18,672 bases of DNA from CAYPYI01 sp964415085 (lineage in GTDB: Bacteria > Bacillota > Clostridia > Tissierellales > Tissierellaceae). Made by a program: the position numbers and the translations under genes. The stretch lies in assembly GCA_964415085.1 (NCBI GenBank), contig CAYPYI010000025.1, forward strand, positions 1-18,672, in the 5' to 3' direction. The notes under the pieces are model-generated. The model was not told the DNA's origin. It saw nothing but the letters and a program-made list of their open reading frames with translations, and did no database searches. Below, piece by piece: positions 7,350 to 15,103 of the stretch; the stretch's first letter is position 1, and each line of letters begins with the position of its first letter.

Positions 7350-9503
7350 TTATTTCATTTTTAATACAATTTTTTCAACATCATCTAACTTTTTATTTGG
7401 ACTAGGAAATTGTTCTATTACTTTATCCCCAGTACCTTCAATTTTATAATTTAATTCTAAGTCTTCAAATAATTTAATTACGTCTTCTCTTTTAAATCCA
7501 ATTACATCTGGCATATTACTCAAGCTTTCTTCTTCTGTTATTAGTGTCAAATCAATTATGCTACCATAGGCAACTGATGACCAAGCTTCTGGATATTGAG
7601 AATCTACTACCACATTTCCTATTTTTTCTAGATTCTTTACAGAATATTTAAATCCTTGTTCAGTAAGTCTCTTTCCTGCCTCTTCTAACTTTAAGCCCTT
7701 AACATCTGGTACATCAACTAACTCTTTATTTTCAGTTATATCCATAGGGGCACTAGGCTGAATATTTAAATATTTAAAACTATCTTCCATAACTTGTTTA
7801 ACTATTGGTGCAGCAGATGTTCCTCCATAATGTTTTCCTAACATAGGTTCATCTACAATCGCAAGTACTACTAATCTCGGATCTTCTATCGGGCCAGCTC
7901 CAATAAATGATGCAATAAATTTCCCATCTAAATATCGACCATTTACTATCTTTTGAGCTGTTCCTGTTTTACCACCGACTCTATATCCAGGTACTTTACC
8001 CCTTTTACCAGACCCTTCTGATACAGTTGTTTCCATCATTGATAACATAGTTTTTGATGTTTGCTCCGAAATTACTCTTCTTCTTAATTCTGGTTTTATT
8101 TCTTTTATTACTTCACCATTTTCATCTATTATTTCTTTTATAATTTGAGGTTTTAATAGATTCCCACCATTTACTATCGCAGATGTTGCATTTATCAACT
8201 GAATTGGTGTTACTGCTATACCATGCCCGTATGACATAGTTGCAAGTTCTACCTCCTTCATTACTTCCGGTGGTGGTGGAAGAAGTCCTAATTCTTCACC
8301 CAATAAGTCTACATATGTTTTCTCTCCAAATCCAAATGCTTTTGTGTATCTATAAAGATTTTCTCTACCTAGTTGTCTACCTGCATTGACAAAAACAACG
8401 TTACATGAGTCTTCCAATCCTCTTTTAAAAGTTATTTGACCATGAGGTACACGACTTGCACATCTTAATACTTCCCCTGGTATGTCTGTTACAGCACCAT
8501 TACACACATATGTAACATTTGGATTAGTAGTATTTTCTTCCAAAGCCGCAGCAGCTGTTATTAACTTAAATGTTGATCCAGGCTCATAAACATCATTTAC
8601 AGCAAAATTCCTCCATTGTTCATACCATCTTAACGTTAAGTCTTCTTGTGACAACTCGCTCCAGTCTTTTCTTTGAGATTCATTGATAGGGTCTCTTGGT
8701 GAATTCGGGTTAAAATCTGGTTTATTTGCCATAGCAAGAATTTCCCCTGTATTTGGATCCATAACAACTATGGATACATTCTTAGCTTGATTTTCTTCAA
8801 GCGCTTGTTGTGCTGCTTTTTCAGCAAAACCCTGTATATGCTCATCTATTGTCAGCTTAATCGCGCTTCCATTTGTAGCATCATGTATTTTTTCTCCTCC
8901 ATATGGCATTTGCTGCTTATGTGCATCTGCCATTTTTAACCATTTTCCTGGCTTACCTGATAATTCTTTATTAAAAGTTTTCTCTACTCCCTCTAACCCT
9001 ACATTGTCTATATTAGTAAAACCTAACACATGCGATGCAAAACTTCCATTTGGATAAAATCTTTTATTTTCTTCTTCTAGCTGTATCCCTTTTAATCCTA
9101 ATTCTCTAATTTTGTCTGCATCTTCTCTGTCTACCCATTGTTTAAGTTTTTCATTGTTTTTATCCATAGTTATTTTTTCATATACTACTTCTTCATCCAT
9201 ATATAGTACTTCGGCTAAAGCCAATGCTGTTTGATGTGCATCTTCTATTCGTTTTGGATATGCCCAAACAGAATATCCATTTATATTGATTGCTAACTTT
9301 TTTCCGGTTCTATCATAAATGACTCCACGCTCAGGTTTTATATCACTAGATTTTGTCCACTGTTGCAAAGCTTCTCTTTCTAACTGCTTTCCTTTTACAA
9401 TTTGTAAAAATGCAAGTCTTCCTATAATAAGAATAGCTATTACAAATATAATAGCTAATGAGATAAATAATCTTATTTGAGTTTTTTTATATCTTTTTTT
9501 CAA
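7350..9503 (-). CDS. spoVD: SpoVD/PbpB-type class B penicillin-binding protein with two PASTA domains
   Basis: This membrane-anchored transpeptidase cross-links septal or spore-cortex peptidoglycan as partner of the SEDS protein encoded at the low-coordinate end of the window. The 717 residues contain one transmembrane segment (about 10-33), a dimerisation domain beginning ERGVIYDRTG (58-67), and a transpeptidase domain with Ser310 in STFK, SCN at 366-368 and KTG at 512-514. Two C-terminal PASTA domains follow (about 595-656 and 661-717). Cys334, Cys348 and Cys367 lie close to the active site; SpoVD of Bacillus has a redox-sensitive cysteine pair in the same general area. Translation starts at TTG, eight bases after AGGAGG, which overlaps the ftsL stop. 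It is the last gene before a terminator. SpoVD and a vegetative FtsI/PbpB cannot be told apart with certainty. Confidence 0.88.
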   Translation of the reverse strand: MKKRYKKTQIRLFISLAIIFVIAILIIGRLAFLQIVKGKQLEREALQQWTKSSDIKPERGVIYDRTGKKLAININGYSVWAYPKRIEDAHQTALALAEVLYMDEEVVYEKITMDKNNEKLKQWVDREDADKIRELGLKGIQLEEENKRFYPNGSFASHVLGFTNIDNVGLEGVEKTFNKELSGKPGKWLKMADAHKQQMPYGGEKIHDATNGSAIKLTIDEHIQGFAEKAAQQALEENQAKNVSIVVMDPNTGEILAMANKPDFNPNSPRDPINESQRKDWSELSQEDLTLRWYEQWRNFAVNDVYEPGSTFKLITAAAALEENTTNPNVTYVCNGAVTDIPGEVLRCASRVPHGQITFKRGLEDSCNVVFVNAGRQLGRENLYRYTKAFGFGEKTYVDLLGEELGLLPPPPEVMKEVELATMSYGHGIAVTPIQLINATSAIVNGGNLLKPQIIKEIIDENGEVIKEIKPELRRRVISEQTSKTMLSMMETTVSEGSGKRGKVPGYRVGGKTGTAQKIVNGRYLDGKFIASFIGAGPIEDPRLVVLAIVDEPMLGKHYGGTSAAPIVKQVMEDSFKYLNIQPSAPMDITENKELVDVPDVKGLKLEEAGKRLTEQGFKYSVKNLEKIGNVVVDSQYPEAWSSVAYGSIIDLTLITEEESLSNMPDVIGFKREDVIKLFEDLELNYKIEGTGDKVIEQFPSPNKKLDDVEKIVLKMK

Positions 9504-9515
9504 AGTTTTATCCTC

Positions 9516-10037
9516 CTAAAACAATCCTGTAATAAAACTGAAAACTTTACCAATGCCAGTTAAAGCAATGTTATTTGTTCCTGCTACATCTCTAGATATC
9601 TCATCTGATACTGATATGTAAACAACTTGATTATCCTCTGGATATGTCATTCCCAAAATATACATAGCATCCTCACCTATTTTAGCAGAGCTTTTTATAC
9701 CTTCTAAATCTGCCATTAAATCTATTTTCGTTTTCTTAAGATCTTCTTTATATGTTTCTAGCTGATTAACTTCCATTCTCGTTTTTGTAATATTAGAATG
9801 TCCTATTAAAAATATTAAAAATAATGACATAATTGCAAAAACTGATAATAAGGTAAAAGTTCTTAATGCAATCTTCGGATTAACTTCTTTGTTCTTTGAA
9901 GCACTAACATGTTTTTTTTGCTTAGTGCTTATTTTATTTTTGTTTTTCACTTTACTTTTTTTTACTTTTCTTACTTTTCTTACTTTTCTTTTATTTTCAT
10001 CTTCAGGATACGATTCAACATAAGCTCTAGCTAACAA
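9516..10037 (-). CDS. ftsL: FtsL-like divisome membrane protein
   Basis: This small bitopic protein of 173 residues has a very basic cytoplasmic tail (about 10-55, lysine-rich), one transmembrane helix (about 60-80), a short coiled-coil-like segment (MEVNQLETYKEDLKK) and a tail ending ITGLF. Length, topology and position between rsmH and the class B PBP identify an FtsL-type septal scaffold, although FtsL sequences are poorly conserved. The frame can be opened at a GTG at 10070 overlapping rsmH. However, a strong GGGGAGG ribosome site lies eight bases before the TTG at 10037, which gives MLARAYVES and no overlap, so that start is chosen. Part of the basic tail (RKVRKVRKV) is encoded by a 9-bp tandem repeat. 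Confidence 0.75.
   Translation of the reverse strand: MLARAYVESYPEDENKRKVRKVRKVKKSKVKNKNKISTKQKKHVSASKNKEVNPKIALRTFTLLSVFAIMSLFLIFLIGHSNITKTRMEVNQLETYKEDLKKTKIDLMADLEGIKSSAKIGEDAMYILGMTYPEDNQVVYISVSDEISRDVAGTNNIALTGIGKVFSFITGLF
9962..9988 (-). repeat. Three tandem 9-bp repeats inside ftsL
   Basis: The plus-strand unit TTACTTTTC is repeated three times without mismatch and encodes Arg-Lys-Val three times in the cytoplasmic tail of the FtsL-like protein. The unit is a multiple of three, so slippage would change tail length without shifting the frame. Confidence 0.85.
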
Positions 10038-10045
10038 TATTTTTA

Positions 10046-10052
10046 CCTCCCC
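10046..10052 (-). promoter_or_regulatory. Ribosome binding site deciding the ftsL start
   Basis: GGGGAGG lies just upstream of the rsmH stop codon side of the junction, eight bases before a TTG at 10037 and inside the longer frame that opens at 10070. It therefore argues for the TTG start. Confidence 0.65.
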
Positions 10053-10056
10053 ACTT

Positions 10057-10986
10057 CTATACTTTTTCACAAACTCTTAATTTTGCTGACCTTGCTCTAG
10101 GGTTATACTCTAGTTCATCCTCATCTGATATAATTGGTTTTCGTGTAATTATCTTAACTTCTCGTTTTTTATCACATACACATATTGGAAATTCCGATGG
10201 ACATATACAGTCCTTATTAAGATCTATAAACTTATCTTTAACAATTCTATCTTCTAATGAGTGAAATGTAATAATAGCAAGTCTTCCACCTGGGTTTAAT
10301 AACCCAACCATTTTATCTATTGAATTTATTAGTACATCAAGTTCTCTATTAACTTCTATTCTTATAGCTTGAAAAGTTTGTCTTGCAGGATGTCTTTCCA
10401 TCCTTACTTTCTTAGGTATAGCTTTTTTAATTACCTCTACTAATTCCAATGTTGTATTTATAGGATTTTCTTTTCTTTCTTCTACTATAAACTCAGCTAT
10501 CCTCTTAGCCCAAGATTCTTCTCCATAATCATAGATTATCTTAGTTAGTTCTTCCATAGAATATTTGTTAACTACGTCCCATGCAGAAAATTCTTGTTCT
10601 TTATTCATTCTCATGTCTAGTGGTGCATCTTGATGGAAAGAAAAACCTCTCTCTTTCTTATCTAATTGATATGATGAAACACCAATATCTAATAATATGC
10701 CGTCTACTTTCTCTATTCCTAAATCATCAAGTATAAAATCTATATTTTCATAGTTATTATGAACAAAAATTGTATTTTCTTTATAATCACTAAGTACTTC
10801 TTTGGCTTTTTTTAGAGCATCTGTATCTTGATCTATTCCTATTAAAATTCCTTTGTCAAGGTTTTTAACAATTTCTTTCGAATGTCCAGCTCCACCTAGT
10901 GTACCATCTACATATATGCCATCTTTTTTTATATTAAGTCCTTTAAGAACTTGTTCAACCATTATTGGTTTATGTTTAAATTCCAT
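10057..10986 (-). CDS. rsmH: RsmH (MraW), 16S rRNA m4C1402 methyltransferase
   Basis: This enzyme N4-methylates cytidine 1402 of 16S rRNA using S-adenosylmethionine. The 309 residues are full length. Motif I, YVDGTLGGAGHS, is at 25-36. ILLDIGVSSYQLD lies near residue 98, ITFHSLEDRIVK near 240, and the C-terminal YNPRARSAKLRV near 294. The cysteine-rich loop CICPSEFPICVC is a usual feature of this family. The start ATG has a GGAGG six bases upstream, after the mraZ stop. It sits in the standard dcw order mraZ-rsmH-ftsL-PBP. Confidence 0.97.
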   Translation of the reverse strand: MEFKHKPIMVEQVLKGLNIKKDGIYVDGTLGGAGHSKEIVKNLDKGILIGIDQDTDALKKAKEVLSDYKENTIFVHNNYENIDFILDDLGIEKVDGILLDIGVSSYQLDKKERGFSFHQDAPLDMRMNKEQEFSAWDVVNKYSMEELTKIIYDYGEESWAKRIAEFIVEERKENPINTTLELVEVIKKAIPKKVRMERHPARQTFQAIRIEVNRELDVLINSIDKMVGLLNPGGRLAIITFHSLEDRIVKDKFIDLNKDCICPSEFPICVCDKKREVKIITRKPIISDEDELEYNPRARSAKLRVCEKV

Positions 10987-10999
10987 TATAATCCTCCAT

Positions 11000-11431
11000 T
11001 TAGATTCCTAACTCTGCCATTTTTTCAGCTATACTATCATAGCTTAGATTATCTTCATCAGTATAGTCTTCCCATTCTTCTTTGCTCCAAACCTCTACCC
11101 TAGTAGCAACACCAATTATGACAGCATCTTTATTTAATTTTGCGTGATCTCTTAAGTTTCCCGGTACAAGCATTCTTCCTTGTTTGTCTACAGATATTTC
11201 ACTAGCTCCTGAAAAGAAGAACCTAATAAATGCTCTAGCGTCTTTGTTGGTAAGTGGTAACTCTTTTAATTTTGACTCTATTATTTTCCATTCATCTTTT
11301 GGATATATAAAAAGACAGCTATCAAGGCCTTTTGTAACAACAAAACTTTCTCCAAGACTCTCCCTTAGCTTGGAAGGAACTATCATTCTACCTTTAGAAT
11401 CAATTGTATGTTGATACTCTCCTATTAGCAT
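11000..11431 (-). CDS. mraZ: MraZ, transcriptional regulator of the dcw cluster
   Basis: This DNA-binding protein of 143 residues is built from two SpoVT/AbrB-like halves. The first carries DSKGRMIVPSKLR at about 11-23 and the second DKQGRMLVPGNLR at about 81-93. The family forms ring oligomers that bind short direct repeats before mraZ and repress the operon. Here three 10-bp AAGTGG repeats lie immediately upstream, so autoregulation is strongly suggested. The start at 11431 follows a GGTGG ribosome site and gives the canonical MLIGEYQHTIDSKGR. It is the first gene of the mraZ-rsmH-ftsL-spoVD unit. Confidence 0.97.
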   Translation of the reverse strand: MLIGEYQHTIDSKGRMIVPSKLRESLGESFVVTKGLDSCLFIYPKDEWKIIESKLKELPLTNKDARAFIRFFFSGASEISVDKQGRMLVPGNLRDHAKLNKDAVIIGVATRVEVWSKEEWEDYTDEDNLSYDSIAEKMAELGI

Positions 11432-11460
11432 ATCTTTTCACCACCTGTCAAATATAATAC

Positions 11461-11486
11461 CCACTTACCTCCACTTTCTACCACTT
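11461..11486 (-). promoter_or_regulatory. MraZ operator: three direct repeats at 10-bp spacing
   Basis: On the minus strand AAGTGG occurs at 11481-11486, 11471-11476 and 11461-11466, exactly 10 bp apart and thus on one face of the helix. A further in-phase AGGTGG at 11441-11446 doubles as the mraZ ribosome site. MraZ proteins are known to bind several short G-rich direct repeats with 10-bp periodicity. The array begins about one base after the predicted transcription start, a position suited to repression. Confidence 0.85.
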
Positions 11487-11493
11487 AATATAT

Positions 11494-11522
11494 ATTGTAC
11501 ACCATTCATTAGTATTTTTCCA
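11494..11522 (-). promoter_or_regulatory. Predicted mraZ promoter
   Basis: Minus-strand TGGAAA (11517-11522) and TACAAT (11494-11499) are 17 bp apart, matching consensus at four and five of six positions. The predicted start near 11487 immediately precedes the three MraZ repeats. Found by eye. A nearby TTGACC around 11545-11550 lacks a good partner. Confidence 0.5.
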
Positions 11523-11591
11523 CATTTTTTACCATATTTTTATAATGGTCAAAATCTGTGTAGTTATTGAAAACAAAGGATATTTAAGCAC

Positions 11592-11626
11592 AAAAAAAGG
11601 ATGGGGGAATATCCCATCCTTTTTTT
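11592..11626 (-). terminator. Terminator after lgt
   Basis: A GGATGGG/CCCATCC stem with a seven-base loop is flanked by seven As and seven Ts and lies a few bases after the lgt stop. The symmetry makes it functional in either direction, but no plus-strand gene is seen here, so it serves lgt. Confidence 0.92.
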
Positions 11627-11632
11627 GTTTTA

Positions 11633-12358
11633 TTATTTATTTTTCTTTTTAAATAAAATTACTCCTGCTACAAGAATAATTAAAACACTTATAAGTTGTG
11701 CAACTCTAACGCTTCCCCACATTAAACTATCTGTTCTTAATCCCTCTATAAAGAATCTTGCAACAGAATATAGTATTAAATATAATAAAAATATTTCTCC
11801 ATCTGTTTTTGATTTATTTCTACTTAACCAAAGTAAAAATAAAAAGACAAAAAAGTTCCATACAGACTCATATAAAAAAGTAGGATGTACCTTTATACCA
11901 TCTACTATTATACCCCAAGGTAAATCAGTAGGACCACCATGTGCCTCACCATTAATATAATTTCCCCATCTTCCGATGGCTTGCCCTAAAATCATACTCG
12001 GTGCTGCAATGTCTGCTAAAACCCAAAAACTTACATTTCTTTTTTTACTAAAAATATATCCTACTATTATAGCTGCAATAATACCTCCATGTATTGCCAG
12101 ACCACCACTTCTAAAATCAAAAACTTTAGATATATTGTCTTTATACATGTCCCAACTAAATACTACATAGTAAATCCTTGCTCCTATAATAGATATGGGT
12201 ATTGCATATAAAAGTAAGTCTAATAAAGTCTCTTCCTCAATACCTTTTCTTTTAGCTGCTTGTAGACCAATTACTGTTCCAACTAGAACAGCTAGAGCTA
12301 TTAGTATACCATACCAATATACATCAACTCCAAATATTGTAAATGCTACTGGATTCAT
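11633..12358 (-). CDS. lgt: Lgt, prolipoprotein diacylglyceryl transferase
   Basis: This multi-helix membrane enzyme moves the diacylglyceryl group of phosphatidylglycerol onto the lipobox cysteine of prelipoproteins, the first step of lipoprotein maturation. The 241 residues are near the short end of the family. The Lgt signature GQAIGRWGNYINGEAHG is at 125-141 with the essential Arg130. H90 in LAIHGG, HPTFLYES at 158-165 and EGLRTDSL at 205-212 (Arg208) correspond to other functional residues. The start follows the ymfH stop by one base, with AGGAGTG inside the end of ymfH, so translation is coupled. A strong terminator follows. Joint position with two M16 peptidases is not the usual lgt neighbourhood (hprK, pgp genes) of Bacillus. 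Confidence 0.97.
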   Translation of the reverse strand: MNPVAFTIFGVDVYWYGILIALAVLVGTVIGLQAAKRKGIEEETLLDLLLYAIPISIIGARIYYVVFSWDMYKDNISKVFDFRSGGLAIHGGIIAAIIVGYIFSKKRNVSFWVLADIAAPSMILGQAIGRWGNYINGEAHGGPTDLPWGIIVDGIKVHPTFLYESVWNFFVFLFLLWLSRNKSKTDGEIFLLYLILYSVARFFIEGLRTDSLMWGSVRVAQLISVLIILVAGVILFKKKNK

Positions 12359-12359
12359 G

Positions 12360-13667
12360 TTAACACTCCTTATATTCTATAGGATATACAATTGATGTTG
12401 CTGAATTTTTTACAAGTAAAACTTCATTTATCAATTTTAAGGCATAATTATAATCAATATCTTCTAATATTTCATGAACTTCTAAAATACTAACATCCTC
12501 AAAATAATATGATGTAAACATACCTGCAATATTTTCTATAGAGTTAAAACTCATTATATGTTGTCCTATATTTTTATTTTTAATTCTTTTAAAATCCTTC
12601 TCTTTGAAAATTTCATCTTTTGGTTTTTTTACATAAGATTTTATTTCTTCATATAATTTGTCAGGATCTTCAGTTTGACCAAAAATTATACTATACCCAT
12701 AGTCTTTACCCGATGAATGACTTGATGAAAAGCTCAAATCAATTAACCCATTATTATAGTGGTTGCTGTAAAAATCTGAACTTGACCCAAAAATTGTTTC
12801 TAATACTAAATCTAATGCTAACTCTCTTTTTACTCTATCTTTTCCATTATGTGGTATATAGTTATCTTTAAATCCTATATAACATAGAGGTGTTTGTATA
12901 TTCATATACTCAACAGTTTTATTCTTTCTAATCTTTTCATCTTCCACATCTTTAAACTTTCCTATTATTATTTGTGATGTTAATGGCCTTCTTTCATGCT
13001 CATGTTTATTAACAGTATCCATTATTTTATCAAAATTTAAATCACCTATTATGAAAAGTACACTAGATTCAACTCTGTAAAAAGCTTCATGTAATTGAAA
13101 TAAATCTGTCATTGTAGTTTGATTTACACTATCTACTGTTCCTGCTATATCATCTTTTACAGGATGATTTCTATATAATGATCTTAACAGATTATTAAAG
13201 CCTTGAGAATAAGGGTCATCTTCATACATCTTAATTTCTTGAGTTATAATTCCCTTTTCTTTCTCAACAGATTCTTCATCAAAACAAGGCCTCTGAACTA
13301 GGTGTAATAAATATTCTAAACCTTTATAAAAATTACTAGTAGACGTAAATAAATATGATGTTTCTTCAAATCCTGTATAAGCGTTTGAATCTATTCCAAG
13401 TTTAGAAAATTTATCAAACATATCTCCATCTAAACTTTCAAACATTTTATGTTCTAGGAAATGTGCTACACCTTTTGGTAAGACTTCATAATGTTGATAT
13501 CCATCAGGTTTAAATATAGTTGTGTTTGACCCAACATCAACAGTCATAATTGCATGTTGTTTTTTATATCCTTTTTTAGGCATGTAATATACATTTAAAC
13601 CATTGTGACTTTTCCTGTGATAAATTTTTTCTTTTAATTTCTCACTTTCATATATATTTATAGACAT
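12360..13667 (-). CDS. ymfH: YmfH-like M16 zinc metallopeptidase (catalytic partner)
   Basis: This M16 (pitrilysin/insulinase) protein of 435 residues has the inverted zinc motif HFLEH at 69-73 and the third zinc ligand Glu144 (TQEIKMYEDDP) 71 residues after the motif, so it should be catalytic. The C-terminal half has the SSSDFYSNHYNNGLI segment of the YmfH family but not the R-x6-Y substrate-binding pair. That pair is present in the preceding YmfF. Paired M16 peptidases generally work as heterodimers, one half supplying the zinc site and the other the binding pair. The start abuts the ymfF stop, with AGAGGTGG before it. The natural substrate is unknown, and a role in peptide or signal processing is only inferred. 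Confidence 0.88.
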   Translation of the reverse strand: MSINIYESEKLKEKIYHRKSHNGLNVYYMPKKGYKKQHAIMTVDVGSNTTIFKPDGYQHYEVLPKGVAHFLEHKMFESLDGDMFDKFSKLGIDSNAYTGFEETSYLFTSTSNFYKGLEYLLHLVQRPCFDEESVEKEKGIITQEIKMYEDDPYSQGFNNLLRSLYRNHPVKDDIAGTVDSVNQTTMTDLFQLHEAFYRVESSVLFIIGDLNFDKIMDTVNKHEHERRPLTSQIIIGKFKDVEDEKIRKNKTVEYMNIQTPLCYIGFKDNYIPHNGKDRVKRELALDLVLETIFGSSSDFYSNHYNNGLIDLSFSSSHSSGKDYGYSIIFGQTEDPDKLYEEIKSYVKKPKDEIFKEKDFKRIKNKNIGQHIMSFNSIENIAGMFTSYYFEDVSILEVHEILEDIDYNYALKLINEVLLVKNSATSIVYPIEYKEC

Positions 13668-14954
13668 TTATTCCACCTCTATTTCTTTATCATTATCAAC
13701 TAGACAATAAATTGTATCCATTGATAATGTGTTCATTGCTTCTATAATTTCTTTTTTAGTTACACTCATATATTTTTCTAAAAGAACATTCATATCAGAA
13801 AAATCATTTGTTAAAGTTTTTCCAAATATTACTTCACTTATTCCAAACTGGCTATCATCTATACTTTCAATTGAAGATTTTATATTTTCTTTTGCATCTA
13901 TAATTTCTTCATCTAAAATATTTCCATTTTTTATATCGTCTAATTCCTTAGTAATTATATCTATAGTTTTATTGAGATCTTTCACATTTATACCTGCATC
14001 AGCAATAATTATGGATTTATATTTATATAAATTTGATCCAATACTATAAGCTAAATTTTCTTTTTCTCTTACATTCTTAAATAACCTAGATGTTGCATCA
14101 CCACCAAAAATTAAGTTTCCTATAACTAAAGCATGAAATAATTCATCTGAATGTTTTATTCCTGATCTATATCCAATAGCAAGCTTTCCCTGAGAAACAT
14201 CCATCTTTTCTTTCACCATATTTTTAGTCTGTACTTGATCTAGTATAACATCTTCTCTTATATAAACTTGTTCTTCTCTTTTAAATGAATAATTATTAAT
14301 AAGATATTCTTTTATGTTTTCTATGTTATTGCCCACATATACAATTTCAACTGGACTATTTGATATAATCTCCTTATACTGTGTATACAAATTTTTTCCA
14401 TCTATTTCATCAATATCTTCCAAGTAGCCTAAAGGATAGTGACCAAATCTTTCATTTTTACACATAGTTTCTATACATTTATTTATAGTATAACTTCTTT
14501 TATTATTAACTCTACCATTAATTAAATTTTTAAGATTTTTCTTTTCTTGATTTACATATTCTTCATTAAACGATTCATCATTAATTAAGGGATTGAATAT
14601 TATCTCCTCTAGCATATCTATTGCTTTGATATCTAGTCCTACTTCACTTGTATAGCTTTCTGCAGCCCACTCTAAGGAATATCTTAATACTTGTTTTTCT
14701 CCCTTTTTATTAATACCAATTGACAGATTAGCACCATATAAACTTTCTAATTTTCTATCTAATTCTTTATTTGTTTTAAAATTATTAGTTCCTCTTTTTA
14801 TAACCAACGGTAGCAATGCGTTTTTAGTAATTTCTTTTCTAGCTAATGGTCTTTTAAAATAAAATGATAAAAAATTCGATTTAAATTTATCTGTATTATA
14901 TAAATTTATATTTATTCCGTTTCCTAAGTCTATTCTTTCATATTTTTTTAACAT
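13668..14954 (-). CDS. ymfF: YmfF-like M16 peptidase homologue (non-catalytic partner)
   Basis: This 428-residue M16 family protein lacks HxxEH. The corresponding area near residue 46 reads NALLPLVIKRGTNNFKT. It keeps LDRKLESLYGANL and, in the C-terminal domain, NVREKENLAYSIGS with Arg296 and Tyr303, the R/Y pair used for substrate binding in heterodimeric M16 enzymes. An upstream frame extends to 15017, but the AGGAGG six bases before ATG 14954 and the alignment of MLKKYERIDLGNGI with family N-termini fix the start. A TATAAT at 15007-15012 without a clear -35 is a possible promoter. Together with ymfH it probably forms one enzyme, and it leads the ymfF-ymfH-lgt unit. Confidence 0.88.
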   Translation of the reverse strand: MLKKYERIDLGNGININLYNTDKFKSNFLSFYFKRPLARKEITKNALLPLVIKRGTNNFKTNKELDRKLESLYGANLSIGINKKGEKQVLRYSLEWAAESYTSEVGLDIKAIDMLEEIIFNPLINDESFNEEYVNQEKKNLKNLINGRVNNKRSYTINKCIETMCKNERFGHYPLGYLEDIDEIDGKNLYTQYKEIISNSPVEIVYVGNNIENIKEYLINNYSFKREEQVYIREDVILDQVQTKNMVKEKMDVSQGKLAIGYRSGIKHSDELFHALVIGNLIFGGDATSRLFKNVREKENLAYSIGSNLYKYKSIIIADAGINVKDLNKTIDIITKELDDIKNGNILDEEIIDAKENIKSSIESIDDSQFGISEVIFGKTLTNDFSDMNVLLEKYMSVTKKEIIEAMNTLSMDTIYCLVDNDKEIEVE

Positions 14955-15048
14955 ACTTTCCCTCCTACAATTTAATATATAACTACTTTCTATATATATT
15001 GTTAAAATTATATACATACAAAGTAAATATATATCAGTTTTTCATAAC

Positions 15049-15075
15049 AAAAAAAGGGGATAGTCCCCTTTTTTA
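15049..15075 (-). terminator. Terminator after pduL
   Basis: A GGGGA/TCCCC stem with a three-base loop is extended by flanking A7 and T6 runs, about 30 bp after the pduL stop. It separates pduL from ymfF. Confidence 0.88.
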
Positions 15076-15103
15076 TATTTTAAATAAATTTTCGCAGAAC
15101 TAA

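Noticed and set aside
11461..11486. The AAGTGG array as a CRISPR-like repeat
   Set aside because: The units are six bases with four-base gaps, and MraZ is encoded next to it.
14955..15017. A longer N-terminus for ymfF reaching 15017
   Set aside because: The added residues read through the leader and a possible -10 element; AGGAGG sits just before ATG 14954.
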